From IMG/VR virus record IMGVR_UViG_3300027911_000039, positions 1-34,748 of that record: a stretch of DNA of 34,748 bases, one strand, 5' to 3'. Origin of the DNA: a virus. This document shows, one piece after another, positions 22,696-31,073 of the stretch. Numbering within the stretch: position 1 is the first letter of the stretch; each line of letters starts with the position of its first letter. The notes under the pieces are model-generated. The model was not told the origin of the DNA and ran no database searches. It saw nothing but the letters and a program-made list of their open reading frames with translations. Both the position numbers and the translations under genes were made by a program.

Positions 22696-24441
22696 ATGAC
22701 AGCTTTCTCATATCAAGCGCCACCAGATCTAGCGCACGTTGCACAAGAAGTGCAGCAAACTACTGCAGGTGATGTATCGTTAGGTGCTGGTGCACCTGAA
22801 GCAGCAGTGAACAATACTAATGCACAGACGCAGGGCATGCAGCTAGATAACCAGCTTAAACAAATAAACTTGCAAAGCCTTAATGCCTACCGCACAGCTA
22901 TGCAAAATGTTTTTTCTCCCCAGGGATCCCAAGGCTCTCCTAGTGGTTCTCAAGGTGGACAGCCAGCTGCCGCAGGAAATGGTGCACCAGCTCCAGGAGG
23001 AACGTCAGCAGCTCCACAATCTACAGCACCAGTGAGCGATTCTGGTGCACAAAGCTTTCCTGTTGGACCTCCAGGTACTCCAGGAAGACAACCAGCTCCT
23101 AATCTTATTGAGACAAAACCAGGTGAACCATTACCACCACAGGGACAGCAACCACAAAGTGCACAGGCTCCTGCACAAGGTCAACCATCTACGGTTGCTG
23201 CACCAAGTGCACAAGGTGGTACCATTCCTGCAGGCGCTGCGCAAAGTGCACAACATGCTTCAGATATTGTTGAACATGCTAATCAGTTCCCTGATGGAAC
23301 ACCAAACTTTCTCAGTACAGATAACATTCAGAAGGTAGCCCAACAATGGCTAGCTGGTGGCGGTAATCCAAATGATGTGATGAAGTATGTCATCGATAGT
23401 ACAAAAACACAGTCCGAACTAAAGAAGCAAGCTGCAGATACATATGCCGCTACGCAAAAGGGTGGATTGGATGCTGTTGAGGCACAGGGTAAGTTCCTTG
23501 ATTATCAGAAGAACCAGGCATTTAGTGCACTACAAAAGATGCAAGCTGGTGACTTTGCAGGTGCAGAAGCTACAGCTAACCAGGTATTACACCAGACATT
23601 GACGACTCCAGAGGGGTTGAAAGCGGTTCAAGGTCTTGCTAACAGTGCACCAGATAACTTGAAGTTCCAGGAACAAGCTCGTAAGAACCTAGATACATCT
23701 AGTGAGGTTGTATTCCGCAATAATCAAAATCGTATTGCACAGCAAAATGCTAACACACAAGCCGGTGAACTAGCTGTCAAACAAGGTAACCTATCTAGAG
23801 AGTATCGTGATCAAGCTGCTGAAATGATGGGTAAGGCTGCCGTAAATGATGCAAATGTAAGTCGTGCTGGTCAACTACAAGACGATCTTAGCACGTTGAA
23901 GACGTTAGTTGATAAGGGTGCTATTAGTCGTGGTTCAAATAATGCATGGGTTATTAGCAAAGACCAACTAGATTCTGGCACGTTGGCAGCATTGGCTAAG
24001 TATCCAGGTATTACGTTAGCTTCTGATGGTACATTACAAGCTGATAACCTAATGAGTCGTATTGGAAGTGGTATTACAGAGATCAAGCTACAGTCTATGG
24101 CTGCAGGCGGTTCACGTGGAGCTGCTGGTAGTGACAAGAGAATGGATCTCCTACACGATTCAGTAACAGGAAATGGTATGCAAGTTGGTGCACCAACACC
24201 AGTATTGTTGGATAGTATCTCGTACGCACGTAATGTAGCTAACCAAGAACTAATGCGTAGTTACAACATGCGTGATAGCTATAATGCGGCTGTTCAACAG
24301 ATTCCAGGCGCAGCAGGTACATTCAAGCCTATTATTAACAACTATCAACATATTGCACCACCACAAGTTGGTGATTTCGTAGATGGACATGTATATATTG
24401 GTGGACCTCCAGGCCAACCAGGTAGTTGGAGACAACCATGA
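22696..24441 (+). CDS. Ejection/internal virion protein, Pro/Gln/Ala-rich (581 aa)
   Basis: The second gene of the ejection group, with AGGAG 7 nt before the ATG. Residues ~75-190 are low complexity, rich in Pro, Gln, Ala, Gly and Ser, and probably disordered. From ~200 the protein is helical with Gln/Asn-rich coiled segments (RNNQNRIAQQNANTQAGELA), ending in a Gly/Pro-rich segment. P22 encodes three ejection proteins (gp7, gp20, gp16) at this place; this is a positional equivalent. It would leave the head with the DNA. The next ATG overlaps its stop. Confidence 0.72.
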   Translation: MTAFSYQAPPDLAHVAQEVQQTTAGDVSLGAGAPEAAVNNTNAQTQGMQLDNQLKQINLQSLNAYRTAMQNVFSPQGSQGSPSGSQGGQPAAAGNGAPAPGGTSAAPQSTAPVSDSGAQSFPVGPPGTPGRQPAPNLIETKPGEPLPPQGQQPQSAQAPAQGQPSTVAAPSAQGGTIPAGAAQSAQHASDIVEHANQFPDGTPNFLSTDNIQKVAQQWLAGGGNPNDVMKYVIDSTKTQSELKKQAADTYAATQKGGLDAVEAQGKFLDYQKNQAFSALQKMQAGDFAGAEATANQVLHQTLTTPEGLKAVQGLANSAPDNLKFQEQARKNLDTSSEVVFRNNQNRIAQQNANTQAGELAVKQGNLSREYRDQAAEMMGKAAVNDANVSRAGQLQDDLSTLKTLVDKGAISRGSNNAWVISKDQLDSGTLAALAKYPGITLASDGTLQADNLMSRIGSGITEIKLQSMAAGGSRGAAGSDKRMDLLHDSVTGNGMQVGAPTPVLLDSISYARNVANQELMRSYNMRDSYNAAVQQIPGAAGTFKPIINNYQHIAPPQVGDFVDGHVYIGGPPGQPGSWRQP

Positions 24442-25889
24442 CAGCAGTAGCTGGACAGCCATGGACACAGTTTCAGAGCCTACCAGGCCAGACACCCGCT
24501 GATCTAACACCTGAAGAGGTTAGTGCAGCAAAGGGTGGTCCTGCGGCTGCTCCTATGATGCAACAACAGGGTACGCCTCCAGTTGCACAAACAAGTCAAG
24601 TTGTCAACGGTCAACCATGGACACAGTTCCAGAATACGCCAGAACAACCTGCAACAGCTGGTACACAAGATGTACAAAAGCCTTCTCTAGGTGGAGATAG
24701 TGGATTGTTACATTATTTGGGGTATATACCCGGTGCAGCTGAAGCTGGTGTACACATGGGTGCTAGTTTAGTTGGTACTGCATTAGCTGATGTATCCTCA
24801 TTGACCGAGAAGGCTATGGGTGTAAGTGATGCAGATACAATGGCTGATAGAGCAAAGGTTATTGACTATGTTGCTAACAATCCATTGTTTAACACAGAAA
24901 CACAACAAGGACAGGATATTGAGGCTGGTGTAGGTAAGTTATTCTCACCGGTAACTGACATGGTTCACGAGTTTGTGGGAAATAAGGTAGCAAATAGTAC
25001 TGGTAGTCAAGTGTATGGACAGACTGCAGAAGATTTAGCTAACTTTGCTATTGCTAAGAAAGCGGCTGATATTGCACCGGTTGTAGGTAGAAAGGTATCT
25101 GACGCTACATTAGCTGGTGTCAAAGCTGCTACAGATAACCCATTGAGTGCAGCTGCTGCTACAGCAGGAGCAGCTGGTGGGCTCGTACATGGTGGTCCAT
25201 TAGGTGCTATTATTGGTGAAGCGTTAGTTGCACCTGCTGCAAAGCCGTTCTTCGATTCGTTGAAGACAGAGTATGCTAAGCAACAAGCTAAACCAAACTG
25301 GTGGAGTAATCCAGATAGACCTGCTGCGGTAACGCCACCTCCTGTTGTTCCTACGGCACCAGTTGGACGTGTTGAACCTACGATGAATCTCGGTGAACCA
25401 CCTACATCTACTGCGCCAGCACCTAAGAGTGTTGCTGAGAGTGTTGCTAATGCGACACCAGAAGATGCCATGCATATGAGTACCAATCCGATGGATATTG
25501 GTACATCGGAGGAACCAAGTAGTGTTGGTGAAGCTGTTGCCCAACAAGCTACTGGTAGGTTGAGCCCGTATGAGAGGATAAATGGTGAGATGTTATCCTT
25601 GCTAAAGACAGCTCCTGAGCTTAAGGGGTTTGTTGGACAAGGTGAACTAAGCGCAGAGAGCGCAACCACGTTGCTAGAGAGTGTCAAGGGTATGGACTTT
25701 ATCAAGCAACATCTGTCACCCGAAGCTTATGATAGATATACGTGGTTAAAAGATGCTCGAGATGCCGCACGCGAATCTGCCATGTCACAAATGCAGAATA
25801 CACCGAACTTTAGAGGTTCTGCACGCGACTACGTACAAGGAATAACAAACGGTATGACACGTTCACAGATAATGAACAAAGGAAGATAA
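24438..25889 (+). CDS. Ejection/internal virion protein (483 aa)
   Basis: ATG at 24438 overlaps the upstream stop (ATGA) and follows GGAG; an in-frame TTG at 24426 would add four residues. The N-terminus carries two copies of GQPWTQFQ (residues ~5-12 and again near 58), a short duplicated motif. The middle has an Ala/Gly-rich, moderately hydrophobic segment (AAAATAGAAGGLVHGGPLGA) that could contact membrane. The rest is helical and Ala-rich. As the third gene of the ejection group it is a positional match for a P22-type ejection protein. Confidence 0.7.
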   Translation: MTAVAGQPWTQFQSLPGQTPADLTPEEVSAAKGGPAAAPMMQQQGTPPVAQTSQVVNGQPWTQFQNTPEQPATAGTQDVQKPSLGGDSGLLHYLGYIPGAAEAGVHMGASLVGTALADVSSLTEKAMGVSDADTMADRAKVIDYVANNPLFNTETQQGQDIEAGVGKLFSPVTDMVHEFVGNKVANSTGSQVYGQTAEDLANFAIAKKAADIAPVVGRKVSDATLAGVKAATDNPLSAAAATAGAAGGLVHGGPLGAIIGEALVAPAAKPFFDSLKTEYAKQQAKPNWWSNPDRPAAVTPPPVVPTAPVGRVEPTMNLGEPPTSTAPAPKSVAESVANATPEDAMHMSTNPMDIGTSEEPSSVGEAVAQQATGRLSPYERINGEMLSLLKTAPELKGFVGQGELSAESATTLLESVKGMDFIKQHLSPEAYDRYTWLKDARDAARESAMSQMQNTPNFRGSARDYVQGITNGMTRSQIMNKGR

Positions 25890-25890
25890 C

Positions 25891-27066
25891 ATGACAACAG
25901 TAACATTAGCCCCAATGATTAGACAGCAGTTTTTCGATACTACGGTAACAGGTGTGGCCGTGCCTGCAGCTAATGGGTTCGTTTATACCTATCAAGCTGG
26001 TACATTGACACCACAAGCTACTTATAGTGATAATCTAAGTACTCCTACACTAAACGCTAACCCAATACCATTAGATAGTAATGGTATGTGTAATATGTAC
26101 CTAGATGTTACGTTGACTTATAAGTTTATCGTAAAGAACAGCGCTGGTGTACAGATTGATTACCAGGATAACGTACCTGGTGCAAGTTCAGCTGGAACCG
26201 CCACATATGCAACGACAGCTGGTACAGCAACGAGTGCAACAACTGCTACAACAGCTACGAATGCAACTATCGTATTAAATAGCTCTAACAATCCATACGC
26301 ATTGATCTTTGCTGGTGCTAGCCCATCAGGTGCTGGTAGTCAACAACTACAGTTGAACCAGTATATTACTGTAAACCCAAGTAATGGTAACCTAAGTCTA
26401 CCATCTGGTGCTAACGTAAGTGCAGGAACATTTACCAGCAATGCAAGCTCTGGTACACCACCATTTACAGTTACAAGTCCAACGCAAGTAAACAACCTAC
26501 GTGCACAATATGCAACAGGCGTATATGGTGGCAGTAATGGTCAACTATTGGTAAGTACAGGTGCAAATACAACTGGTTTCCTGTCAACAGGTACTACAGG
26601 TCAAGTGTTGGTTAGTGCAGGTTCAGGTAACCCACCAGTGTGGGGAGCTAATGGTGCTGTTGCTTATTGGAGCTTCACAAATCCAGCAAGTCAGAATAAT
26701 GGTGTTGTTAGCTGGCAGAGCACGAATATATCGTCTGGTATCACACCAACGTCAGGTACGGTAAGTACTGTTACTATACAAACTGCTGGTGTATATGTGT
26801 TATATGCATCTGTTACATTTACAGATGTTCCAGGTAGCTCACCTGTACCACAGCTCATTATGAAGAAGAATGGTAGCGCGATGGGTACACAACAGGCTGA
26901 GTTGTATTCATCTGGTGGAAACCCAGGAGGTCAGGTTCCAGTTGGTGGTGTGAGTGCTATCACACACTGTGCTATTGGGGATACTATTACCGTATATTGG
27001 GGTAGTGCTAGTGGTGGGTCATTGACGACTGGATTAGGTACGTTTACAGGCTTCCAGATAGCCTAA
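25891..27066 (+). CDS. Tail spike or short fibre with C1q-like tip (391 aa)
   Basis: The N-terminus is a common head-binding module: GFVYTYQAGTLTPQATYSDN, then LNANPIPLDSNGMCNMYLD and YKFIVKNSAGVQIDYQDN. A Thr/Ala/Ser-rich shaft follows. The C-terminal ~110 residues have VSTVTIQTAGVYVLYASVTF, LIMKKNGSAMG and a final GTFTGFQIA, matching a C1q/TNF-like jelly roll. It is probably a trimeric receptor-binding protein and the last gene of the rightward late region. Its stop lies two bases from the end of the converging operon. Confidence 0.8.
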   Translation: MTTVTLAPMIRQQFFDTTVTGVAVPAANGFVYTYQAGTLTPQATYSDNLSTPTLNANPIPLDSNGMCNMYLDVTLTYKFIVKNSAGVQIDYQDNVPGASSAGTATYATTAGTATSATTATTATNATIVLNSSNNPYALIFAGASPSGAGSQQLQLNQYITVNPSNGNLSLPSGANVSAGTFTSNASSGTPPFTVTSPTQVNNLRAQYATGVYGGSNGQLLVSTGANTTGFLSTGTTGQVLVSAGSGNPPVWGANGAVAYWSFTNPASQNNGVVSWQSTNISSGITPTSGTVSTVTIQTAGVYVLYASVTFTDVPGSSPVPQLIMKKNGSAMGTQQAELYSSGGNPGGQVPVGGVSAITHCAIGDTITVYWGSASGGSLTTGLGTFTGFQIA

Positions 27067-27068
27067 TC

Positions 27069-27257
27069 TCACTCTCCTTTATAATACTGGTAATGCTCAA
27101 TCAACTCTTCATTTGCTGTGGGTGCCGTCCAACCACCACCTAACATAAACGGTATTCCCGCGGGCCGTCCTTTATTGCTCTCTATAACAACATAGCCCTG
27201 CTGTCTTGTTGTTCCGTATCTATGCTTGGCTGTCATTTCATAATAGTATGTCTTCAT
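27069..27257 (-). CDS. Small hypothetical protein (62 aa)
   Basis: ATG at 27257 is preferred because AAGGAG lies 7 nt upstream; an ATG two codons earlier leaves only 2 nt spacing. The protein reads MKTYYYEMTAKHRYGTTRQQ, then GYVVIESNKGRPAG and GGGWTAPTANEELIEHYQYY. It has a likely small beta fold with no recognised family. It is the last gene of the leftward operon and is preceded by an 87-nt GC-rich structured spacer. Confidence 0.65.
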   Translation of the reverse strand: MKTYYYEMTAKHRYGTTRQQGYVVIESNKGRPAGIPFMLGGGWTAPTANEELIEHYQYYKGE

Positions 27258-27283
27258 AATCATTCTCCTTATTGTTGTTCTTG

Positions 27284-27341
27284 CTGGGACTTTCCCACCA
27301 CCTGTCCCAGCGTGGGTGTCGGAGCCGCTGGCACGAGCGGC
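27284..27341. other. GC-rich intergenic element with a possible H-type pseudoknot and a hairpin
   Basis: CTGGGAC (27284-27290) pairs with GTCCCAG (27304-27310). Its loop contains CCCAC (27294-27298), which can pair with GTGGG (27312-27316) just beyond the stem, a pseudoknot topology on either strand. A second hairpin GCCGCT/AGCGGC follows (27324-27341). GC content is far above the surroundings. No T-run follows on either strand, so it is not a standard terminator. It lies in the 93-nt gap between leftward genes. Confidence 0.6.
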
Positions 27342-27350
27342 GGCGTGGGA

Positions 27351-27638
27351 TTACTCTCCTTTACACCAACTCATGTACGTTGGTTCACGAAAAGCTAGGA
27401 ACTTAACATGTGTCCTATCTGTATTACTATCATATTGGTTAACAATACCATACGACTTGACATCATTAAGTTTCTTAACTACTAGTTGAGCTCCTGGATA
27501 GTCTTCCAACTCTGGGGCGAATGTCTGGAATGGTAATGCAAGTACCTTCACCTCGAAATGCTTCAACCGTTCTTCATAATCGGTCACATCTTCTAGGTTG
27601 AACGATACACCAGCACCTAATGGTTGTAGTTCACTCAT
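27351..27638 (-). CDS. Hypothetical protein (95 aa)
   Basis: The ATG follows GGAGG 6 nt upstream and overlaps the stop of the upstream gene (ATGA). The protein starts MSELQPLGAGVSFNLEDVTD and has a likely mixed alpha-beta fold (FEVKVLALPFQTF, AQLVVKKLNDVK). It carries no signature I recognise. It belongs to the distal part of the modification operon, where host-takeover or accessory genes are common. Confidence 0.65.
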   Translation of the reverse strand: MSELQPLGAGVSFNLEDVTDYEERLKHFEVKVLALPFQTFAPELEDYPGAQLVVKKLNDVKSYGIVNQYDSNTDRTHVKFLAFREPTYMSWCKGE

Positions 27639-28237
27639 TGTAGTTCCTCCGGTTCATCCATCATACTAGCATTTGCAGCAGCTTCATTCATTGCCTTACG
27701 AACCTTAGCATCTGGGTCATACACAACACCAGCAGCTTCTGGGTTCTCTGTCATAAACTGTTCCTCGAGTGCCTTTGCCATACGAATATACTCATCATGT
27801 ATTGGCTTTGTTTCTTCTGTAAACGCATCTTCTACCTCTTTAACGAAGTTATCGAATGCTTCCTTATCTTCAGCAATGGTAAGGTCATACTTCTCCTTCT
27901 CCTTCACTGTCTTCTCGTTAAACTCAGCTTGAATCTTATCTTGCCATGCAACAAAGTCAGCGATTGCACGGTTTGTCTTAACACGTGCCTTAATGACAAT
28001 ATCCTTGCACACTTTGTCAAGCTTTTCCTTCTTTGGTTCAATCTGTTTCTTAGCCCATTCGAATGCAGGTAGTGTCTCTTCTTTGTAAACATTATGCGGT
28101 CCCTCGATGGTCTTTTCGAACTCAGCCTGTCTAGCTCTTACTTTCTCATCAGCTAGTCGACGCGGTTCCTCCATCGCTTCACGCATAAACTCATACAACT
28201 CATCCTGCTTCTTCTTATACTCGTCACGTGTCATCAT
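27635..28237 (-). CDS. Long coiled-coil hypothetical protein (200 aa)
   Basis: It is almost wholly charged and helical, with Lys/Glu-rich heptad-like stretches (EYKKKQDELYEFMREAMEEP; KEKEKYDLTIAEDKEAFDNF). AGGAGA lies before the ATG. Starts and stops overlap both neighbours by 4 nt. The composition suggests an oligomeric or DNA-associated structural role, but no family is recognised. Confidence 0.68.
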   Translation of the reverse strand: MMTRDEYKKKQDELYEFMREAMEEPRRLADEKVRARQAEFEKTIEGPHNVYKEETLPAFEWAKKQIEPKKEKLDKVCKDIVIKARVKTNRAIADFVAWQDKIQAEFNEKTVKEKEKYDLTIAEDKEAFDNFVKEVEDAFTEETKPIHDEYIRMAKALEEQFMTENPEAAGVVYDPDAKVRKAMNEAAANASMMDEPEELQ

Positions 28238-28596
28238 TTCTGTTCTCCTTTTTTAGCCAGATATGCCTGCTTCTTTTCTTCCTTACGAATCGCGTTATTA
28301 GCAACCCATTGTTTAAATGGACCGTGGTCTACATTATTTAGCACGCGGTTGATAGCTGTACCGCCAATAACACTATAACCTCTCATCTGAACCAGTGGAC
28401 GACTGCGACTGGTAGTACCTGTAATACGTCGTTCTTTTCGGTTAAATCCAGTAAACTCGATAGAAGTGAAATCAGGATATAACATGCGTCCATCTCTCAA
28501 TAGCTTGGTCTTTTGTTCTGCACTATTACATTGGAAGTTTACTTGACTACCATCTGGCATCTTAAACGTTACTACGTGAATGTCTTTCTTATCCAT
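28234..28596 (-). CDS. Basic hypothetical protein (120 aa)
   Basis: The first half looks like a small beta domain (HVVTFKMPDGSQVNFQCN), followed by FTGFNRKERRITGTTSRSRP and a basic helical tail (KEEKKQAYLAKKGEQK). Nucleic-acid binding is plausible from charge alone. Ribosome site AAAGG. No family recognised. Confidence 0.65.
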   Translation of the reverse strand: MDKKDIHVVTFKMPDGSQVNFQCNSAEQKTKLLRDGRMLYPDFTSIEFTGFNRKERRITGTTSRSRPLVQMRGYSVIGGTAINRVLNNVDHGPFKQWVANNAIRKEEKKQAYLAKKGEQK

Positions 28597-28597
28597 G

Positions 28598-28918
28598 TTA
28601 TACCTTTCTCTTCCATTTTGGAATCTGCTTCATATTATCACCCATTGACTTTATCAGTTTGTCATTCAACTCTTTCAACTTCTTATTTTCTGAACGAAGT
28701 GAATGTACTTCCTTTGCATCATCTCGCATTCTACCGAGTTGATAAAGGAACTCTCTACCAATAGTATTAGCTGTTAGGAGGTCGTTTCTACCAAATACAT
28801 TGTATATTTCGTTACATACATCAAGCTGGTCTAGTGAACCCTTCATGTCACCTGGTGTAACTTTTATCATCACATCCAGTGAATGAGTAGCGGCGTTATA
28901 TTGTGCGTACATTTTCAT
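28598..28918 (-). CDS. Hypothetical protein with C-terminal coiled coil (106 aa)
   Basis: An N-terminal alpha-beta part (MYAQYNAATHSLDVMIKV, then NEIYNVFGRNDLLTANTI) leads to a coiled coil (RSENKKLKELNDKLIKSM) and a basic end (WKRKV). GGAG lies 8 nt upstream of the ATG, which is inside the acetyltransferase gene (23-nt overlap). No family recognised. Confidence 0.65.
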   Translation of the reverse strand: MKMYAQYNAATHSLDVMIKVTPGDMKGSLDQLDVCNEIYNVFGRNDLLTANTIGREFLYQLGRMRDDAKEVHSLRSENKKLKELNDKLIKSMGDNMKQIPKWKRKV

Positions 28919-29405
28919 ATGATTTCTCCATTAGTATTTCATCTTCTACTTCTTGTCCCGCCAACTTGGTACACCCAGTACGTCTCCCAGTAACCTGAAA
29001 TCCGAACCTCTGATACAAAGCGATGGCTGATGTGTTTCGTTCCCTGACCCAAAGCTCAATACGAACGAGACCTGCTGCCTGCGCTTTACTGACGACAGAC
29101 GCCAAGAGGCGTTTGCCAATACCTTGTCCTCTGTATCCATCTTGTACTCCCATTATTAATGTACCCCAATGGTCTCTCCCTTCGCCAGTCTCAGGAACGA
29201 CACTTGCGAAGCCTACTACCTTGTCGTCTTCTGCTGCTATGACGATCGGCCAACCTTTCATACGAAAGCGCATGATCCAGCTACTTATCTGGCCACGTGT
29301 GTAGGAACTAGTGATAGCAAAGTGTATACGTTCCTTTGCAATACTATCCATACATTCGTAGAAAGAATCTACATGTTTTACATCTGGTGTGAATATGTCT
29401 ATCAT
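28896..29405 (-). CDS. GNAT-family N-acetyltransferase (169 aa)
   Basis: The acetyl-CoA binding loop is clear: GVQDGYRGQGIGKRLLASVV (residues 86-105, with the R/Q-x-x-G-x-G core), preceded by the strand VVGFASVVPETG (63-74). Conserved ELWVRERNTSAIALYQRFGF (117-136) gives motif B. Length is typical. The substrate cannot be told from sequence. Within a DNA-modification operon it could acetylate a modified base, a host protein or a small molecule such as an antibiotic; a housekeeping-type cargo gene is also possible. Confidence 0.9.
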   Translation of the reverse strand: MIDIFTPDVKHVDSFYECMDSIAKERIHFAITSSYTRGQISSWIMRFRMKGWPIVIAAEDDKVVGFASVVPETGEGRDHWGTLIMGVQDGYRGQGIGKRLLASVVSKAQAAGLVRIELWVRERNTSAIALYQRFGFQVTGRRTGCTKLAGQEVEDEILMEKSYENVRTI

Positions 29406-29818
29406 GAGAAGAAGTCCTTCAAGTTAGGTGTATCCAGTTTAATGTGCTTGAAGAAGTTACCACATTTGTAGTAGCTGCTGGTATCCTTACCGGTACAATA
29501 ACGTGTGCTGTTATCTTTACTCACGAATGCACCTTCACATTCGATGTTAATAGTGCGGTCATCGTTTACACTTACAAATGTCAACTTACGTACGTTAAAC
29601 CAGTAGTCTTTATCATTCACGATGAAGTAACGATTATGTTTCCCCTGAAACATCTCAGGAAGTGCGTTATTCATCTTAAGTGTACTATCTTTCGTACCCA
29701 TAATACGACTGATGGAATATTCGATATTCTTCCACTCACGAATATCGAATGCAATACTCTCACTTACTGGTATCTCTTTAATAATACCAACGGTATCTGG
29801 ATGGATGTGAATGATCAT
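29402..29818 (-). CDS. Hypothetical protein next to queF (138 aa)
   Basis: It reads MIIHIHPDTVGIIKEIPVSE, with a probable beta-rich core (RYFIVNDKDYWFNVRKLTFV, then SVNDDRTINIECEG) and two cysteines near the C-terminus (YCTGKDTSSYYKCGN). GAGGAGA precedes the ATG. It follows queF by 9 nt and overlaps the acetyltransferase gene by 4 nt. I do not recognise a family; the position makes it a candidate accessory factor of the modification pathway. Confidence 0.68.
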   Translation of the reverse strand: MIIHIHPDTVGIIKEIPVSESIAFDIREWKNIEYSISRIMGTKDSTLKMNNALPEMFQGKHNRYFIVNDKDYWFNVRKLTFVSVNDDRTINIECEGAFVSKDNSTRYCTGKDTSSYYKCGNFFKHIKLDTPNLKDFFS

Positions 29819-29827
29819 GTTGTCTCC

Positions 29828-30562
29828 TCACCCGCGAAAGGTTTTGTTAGTTAAGATGTCCATACGAAGGAACTCTGGTCTTGTCATGATAAGCCCCTTA
29901 CTACGATATGGCCAGATATCAATGCCACCTCTACGTGTATATTTAGCAAACACTTCTAGTGCGTTATCTGGATGGCTTGCACTTGCTAGTCGATCGAAGA
30001 TCAACTCAACACACTCTTCGTGGAAGTGGTTCTCATGAGCTAGCTCATCAAGTCGTGCAAAATCACTAACGATACGAGTATCAGCATACGTATACAGATC
30101 ACCAAAGTCTGGTTGCCCTGTTACCTTGCAGTTACTACGAAGATGTGGGTTGCAAGAATACCCGCTAACATCGTCATATACGACTGTGGTTCCGACTGGA
30201 AAGAAGTTTACCACTACATCTGGACCTGTTACGTTCACCAAGTCACATCGCACCTGCCAACAGAAGGCATCTTCTGTCACATACATTGTATCTGCGTGAC
30301 TGAACATGTACAACTTCAACGACTTGCTCTCTACTAGGTTTGGGTTCTTTAGCACATTAAACCTAATCTTTGTAATACCGCTAACACGTGAACCACCCAT
30401 TCCGTCATTTACGAGAAATGTTGTCTCGTAGCAATGCCAGACGTCATATCCTGTGTCGAACTTATCCGTAATCTGTTGCCTTGCTTCACCAACTAGTAGT
30501 GATGCATCTCGCTCCTTTGTCTGATACGTGCTCGTCTTACCTAGGTATTTATCGATACTCAT
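29828..30562 (-). CDS. queF: QueF, preQ0 reductase, bimodular type (244 aa)
   Basis: The whole protein tracks E. coli QueF (282 aa): LGKTSTYQTKERDASLL at 7-23, NLVESKSLKLYMFS at 75-88, LRSNCKVTGQPDFGD at 141-155 and HFHEECVELIFD at 179-190, then YTRRGGIDIWPYRS at 208-221. The thioimide Cys is Cys145, the proton donor Asp152, and the substrate-binding pair is His181-Glu182. The ESKSLK segment, part of the QueF signature tied to NADPH use, is intact. It should reduce preQ0 nitrile to preQ1. QueF-like amidinotransferases of archaea are the main alternative. AAGGAGAT precedes the ATG. Confidence 0.92.
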   Translation of the reverse strand: MSIDKYLGKTSTYQTKERDASLLVGEARQQITDKFDTGYDVWHCYETTFLVNDGMGGSRVSGITKIRFNVLKNPNLVESKSLKLYMFSHADTMYVTEDAFCWQVRCDLVNVTGPDVVVNFFPVGTTVVYDDVSGYSCNPHLRSNCKVTGQPDFGDLYTYADTRIVSDFARLDELAHENHFHEECVELIFDRLASASHPDNALEVFAKYTRRGGIDIWPYRSKGLIMTRPEFLRMDILTNKTFRG

Positions 30563-31073
30563 TTATGATCTCCTTTAGTTGTCTTACCCTCTCTACTACA
30601 CTTGTATACCTACCCAATACCGTATAAGGTATATTTAGCTCTACTACCTTATTATATATCCATGCATCAATATATTGTGCACTTTTTTCATCTGTCCAAC
30701 GAACTCCATCATCCTTCACTTGCTTGAACGGTTCGAATAACACCACGTGTGTCAGTTTAGTCAACTCTGGTTCTAGTTTCTTTGCTAACCAACATGAACT
30801 AGTAACAAAGGTGGTATTCTTCGTCTCATTCAAGTAGTATGTGTAAGCTAGTCCATCTAAGAGACAACGATCCATGATGATGTTATCATCTTGTAACTGA
30901 ACGGCTTCACGCATAAGTACATACTTCTGTATATCATCTGGATCTAACCAGTTACGCTTTGCAATGGCTAGTATCTCACGTGTGCAACTAGGCACCTTCG
31001 TGAGATCTGTATCTAGTGCAGCAAGTAATGTACTCTTACCTGTACCGTGTGAGCCCGAAAGTGCTATTCGCAT
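30549..31073 (-). CDS. P-loop kinase-like ATPase, AAA_28/NadR-type (174 aa)
   Basis: Walker A GSHGTGKST is at residues 7-15, with a later IIMDRCLLDGLAYTYYLN segment (65-82) and a predicted core strand THVVLFEP (108-115). The layout resembles the P-loop kinase fold of NadR-type ribosylnicotinamide kinases and related phage nucleotide kinases. Its start overlaps the upstream gene by 10 nt and its end overlaps queF by 14 nt. A role in phosphorylating a nucleoside, a modified-base precursor or NAD intermediate is possible. The substrate is unknown. Confidence 0.8.
   Translation of the reverse strand: MRIALSGSHGTGKSTLLAALDTDLTKVPSCTREILAIAKRNWLDPDDIQKYVLMREAVQLQDDNIIMDRCLLDGLAYTYYLNETKNTTFVTSSCWLAKKLEPELTKLTHVVLFEPFKQVKDDGVRWTDEKSAQYIDAWIYNKVVELNIPYTVLGRYTSVVERVRQLKEIINEYR

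Noticed and set aside
24426-24437. TTG start for the third ejection-type protein
   Set aside because: ATG at 24438 has GGAG upstream and an ATGA overlap with the preceding stop.
25007-25705. Leftward 232-codon ORF opposite the ejection gene
   Set aside because: It is antisense to a well-supported gene, has low-complexity Ala/Ser/Pro composition and no ribosome site.
30546-30552. Leftward ATAAATA motif at the start of queF
   Set aside because: It falls in the codons for Asp-Lys-Tyr near the queF start, after the start codon, so it cannot drive queF and is probably coincidental.
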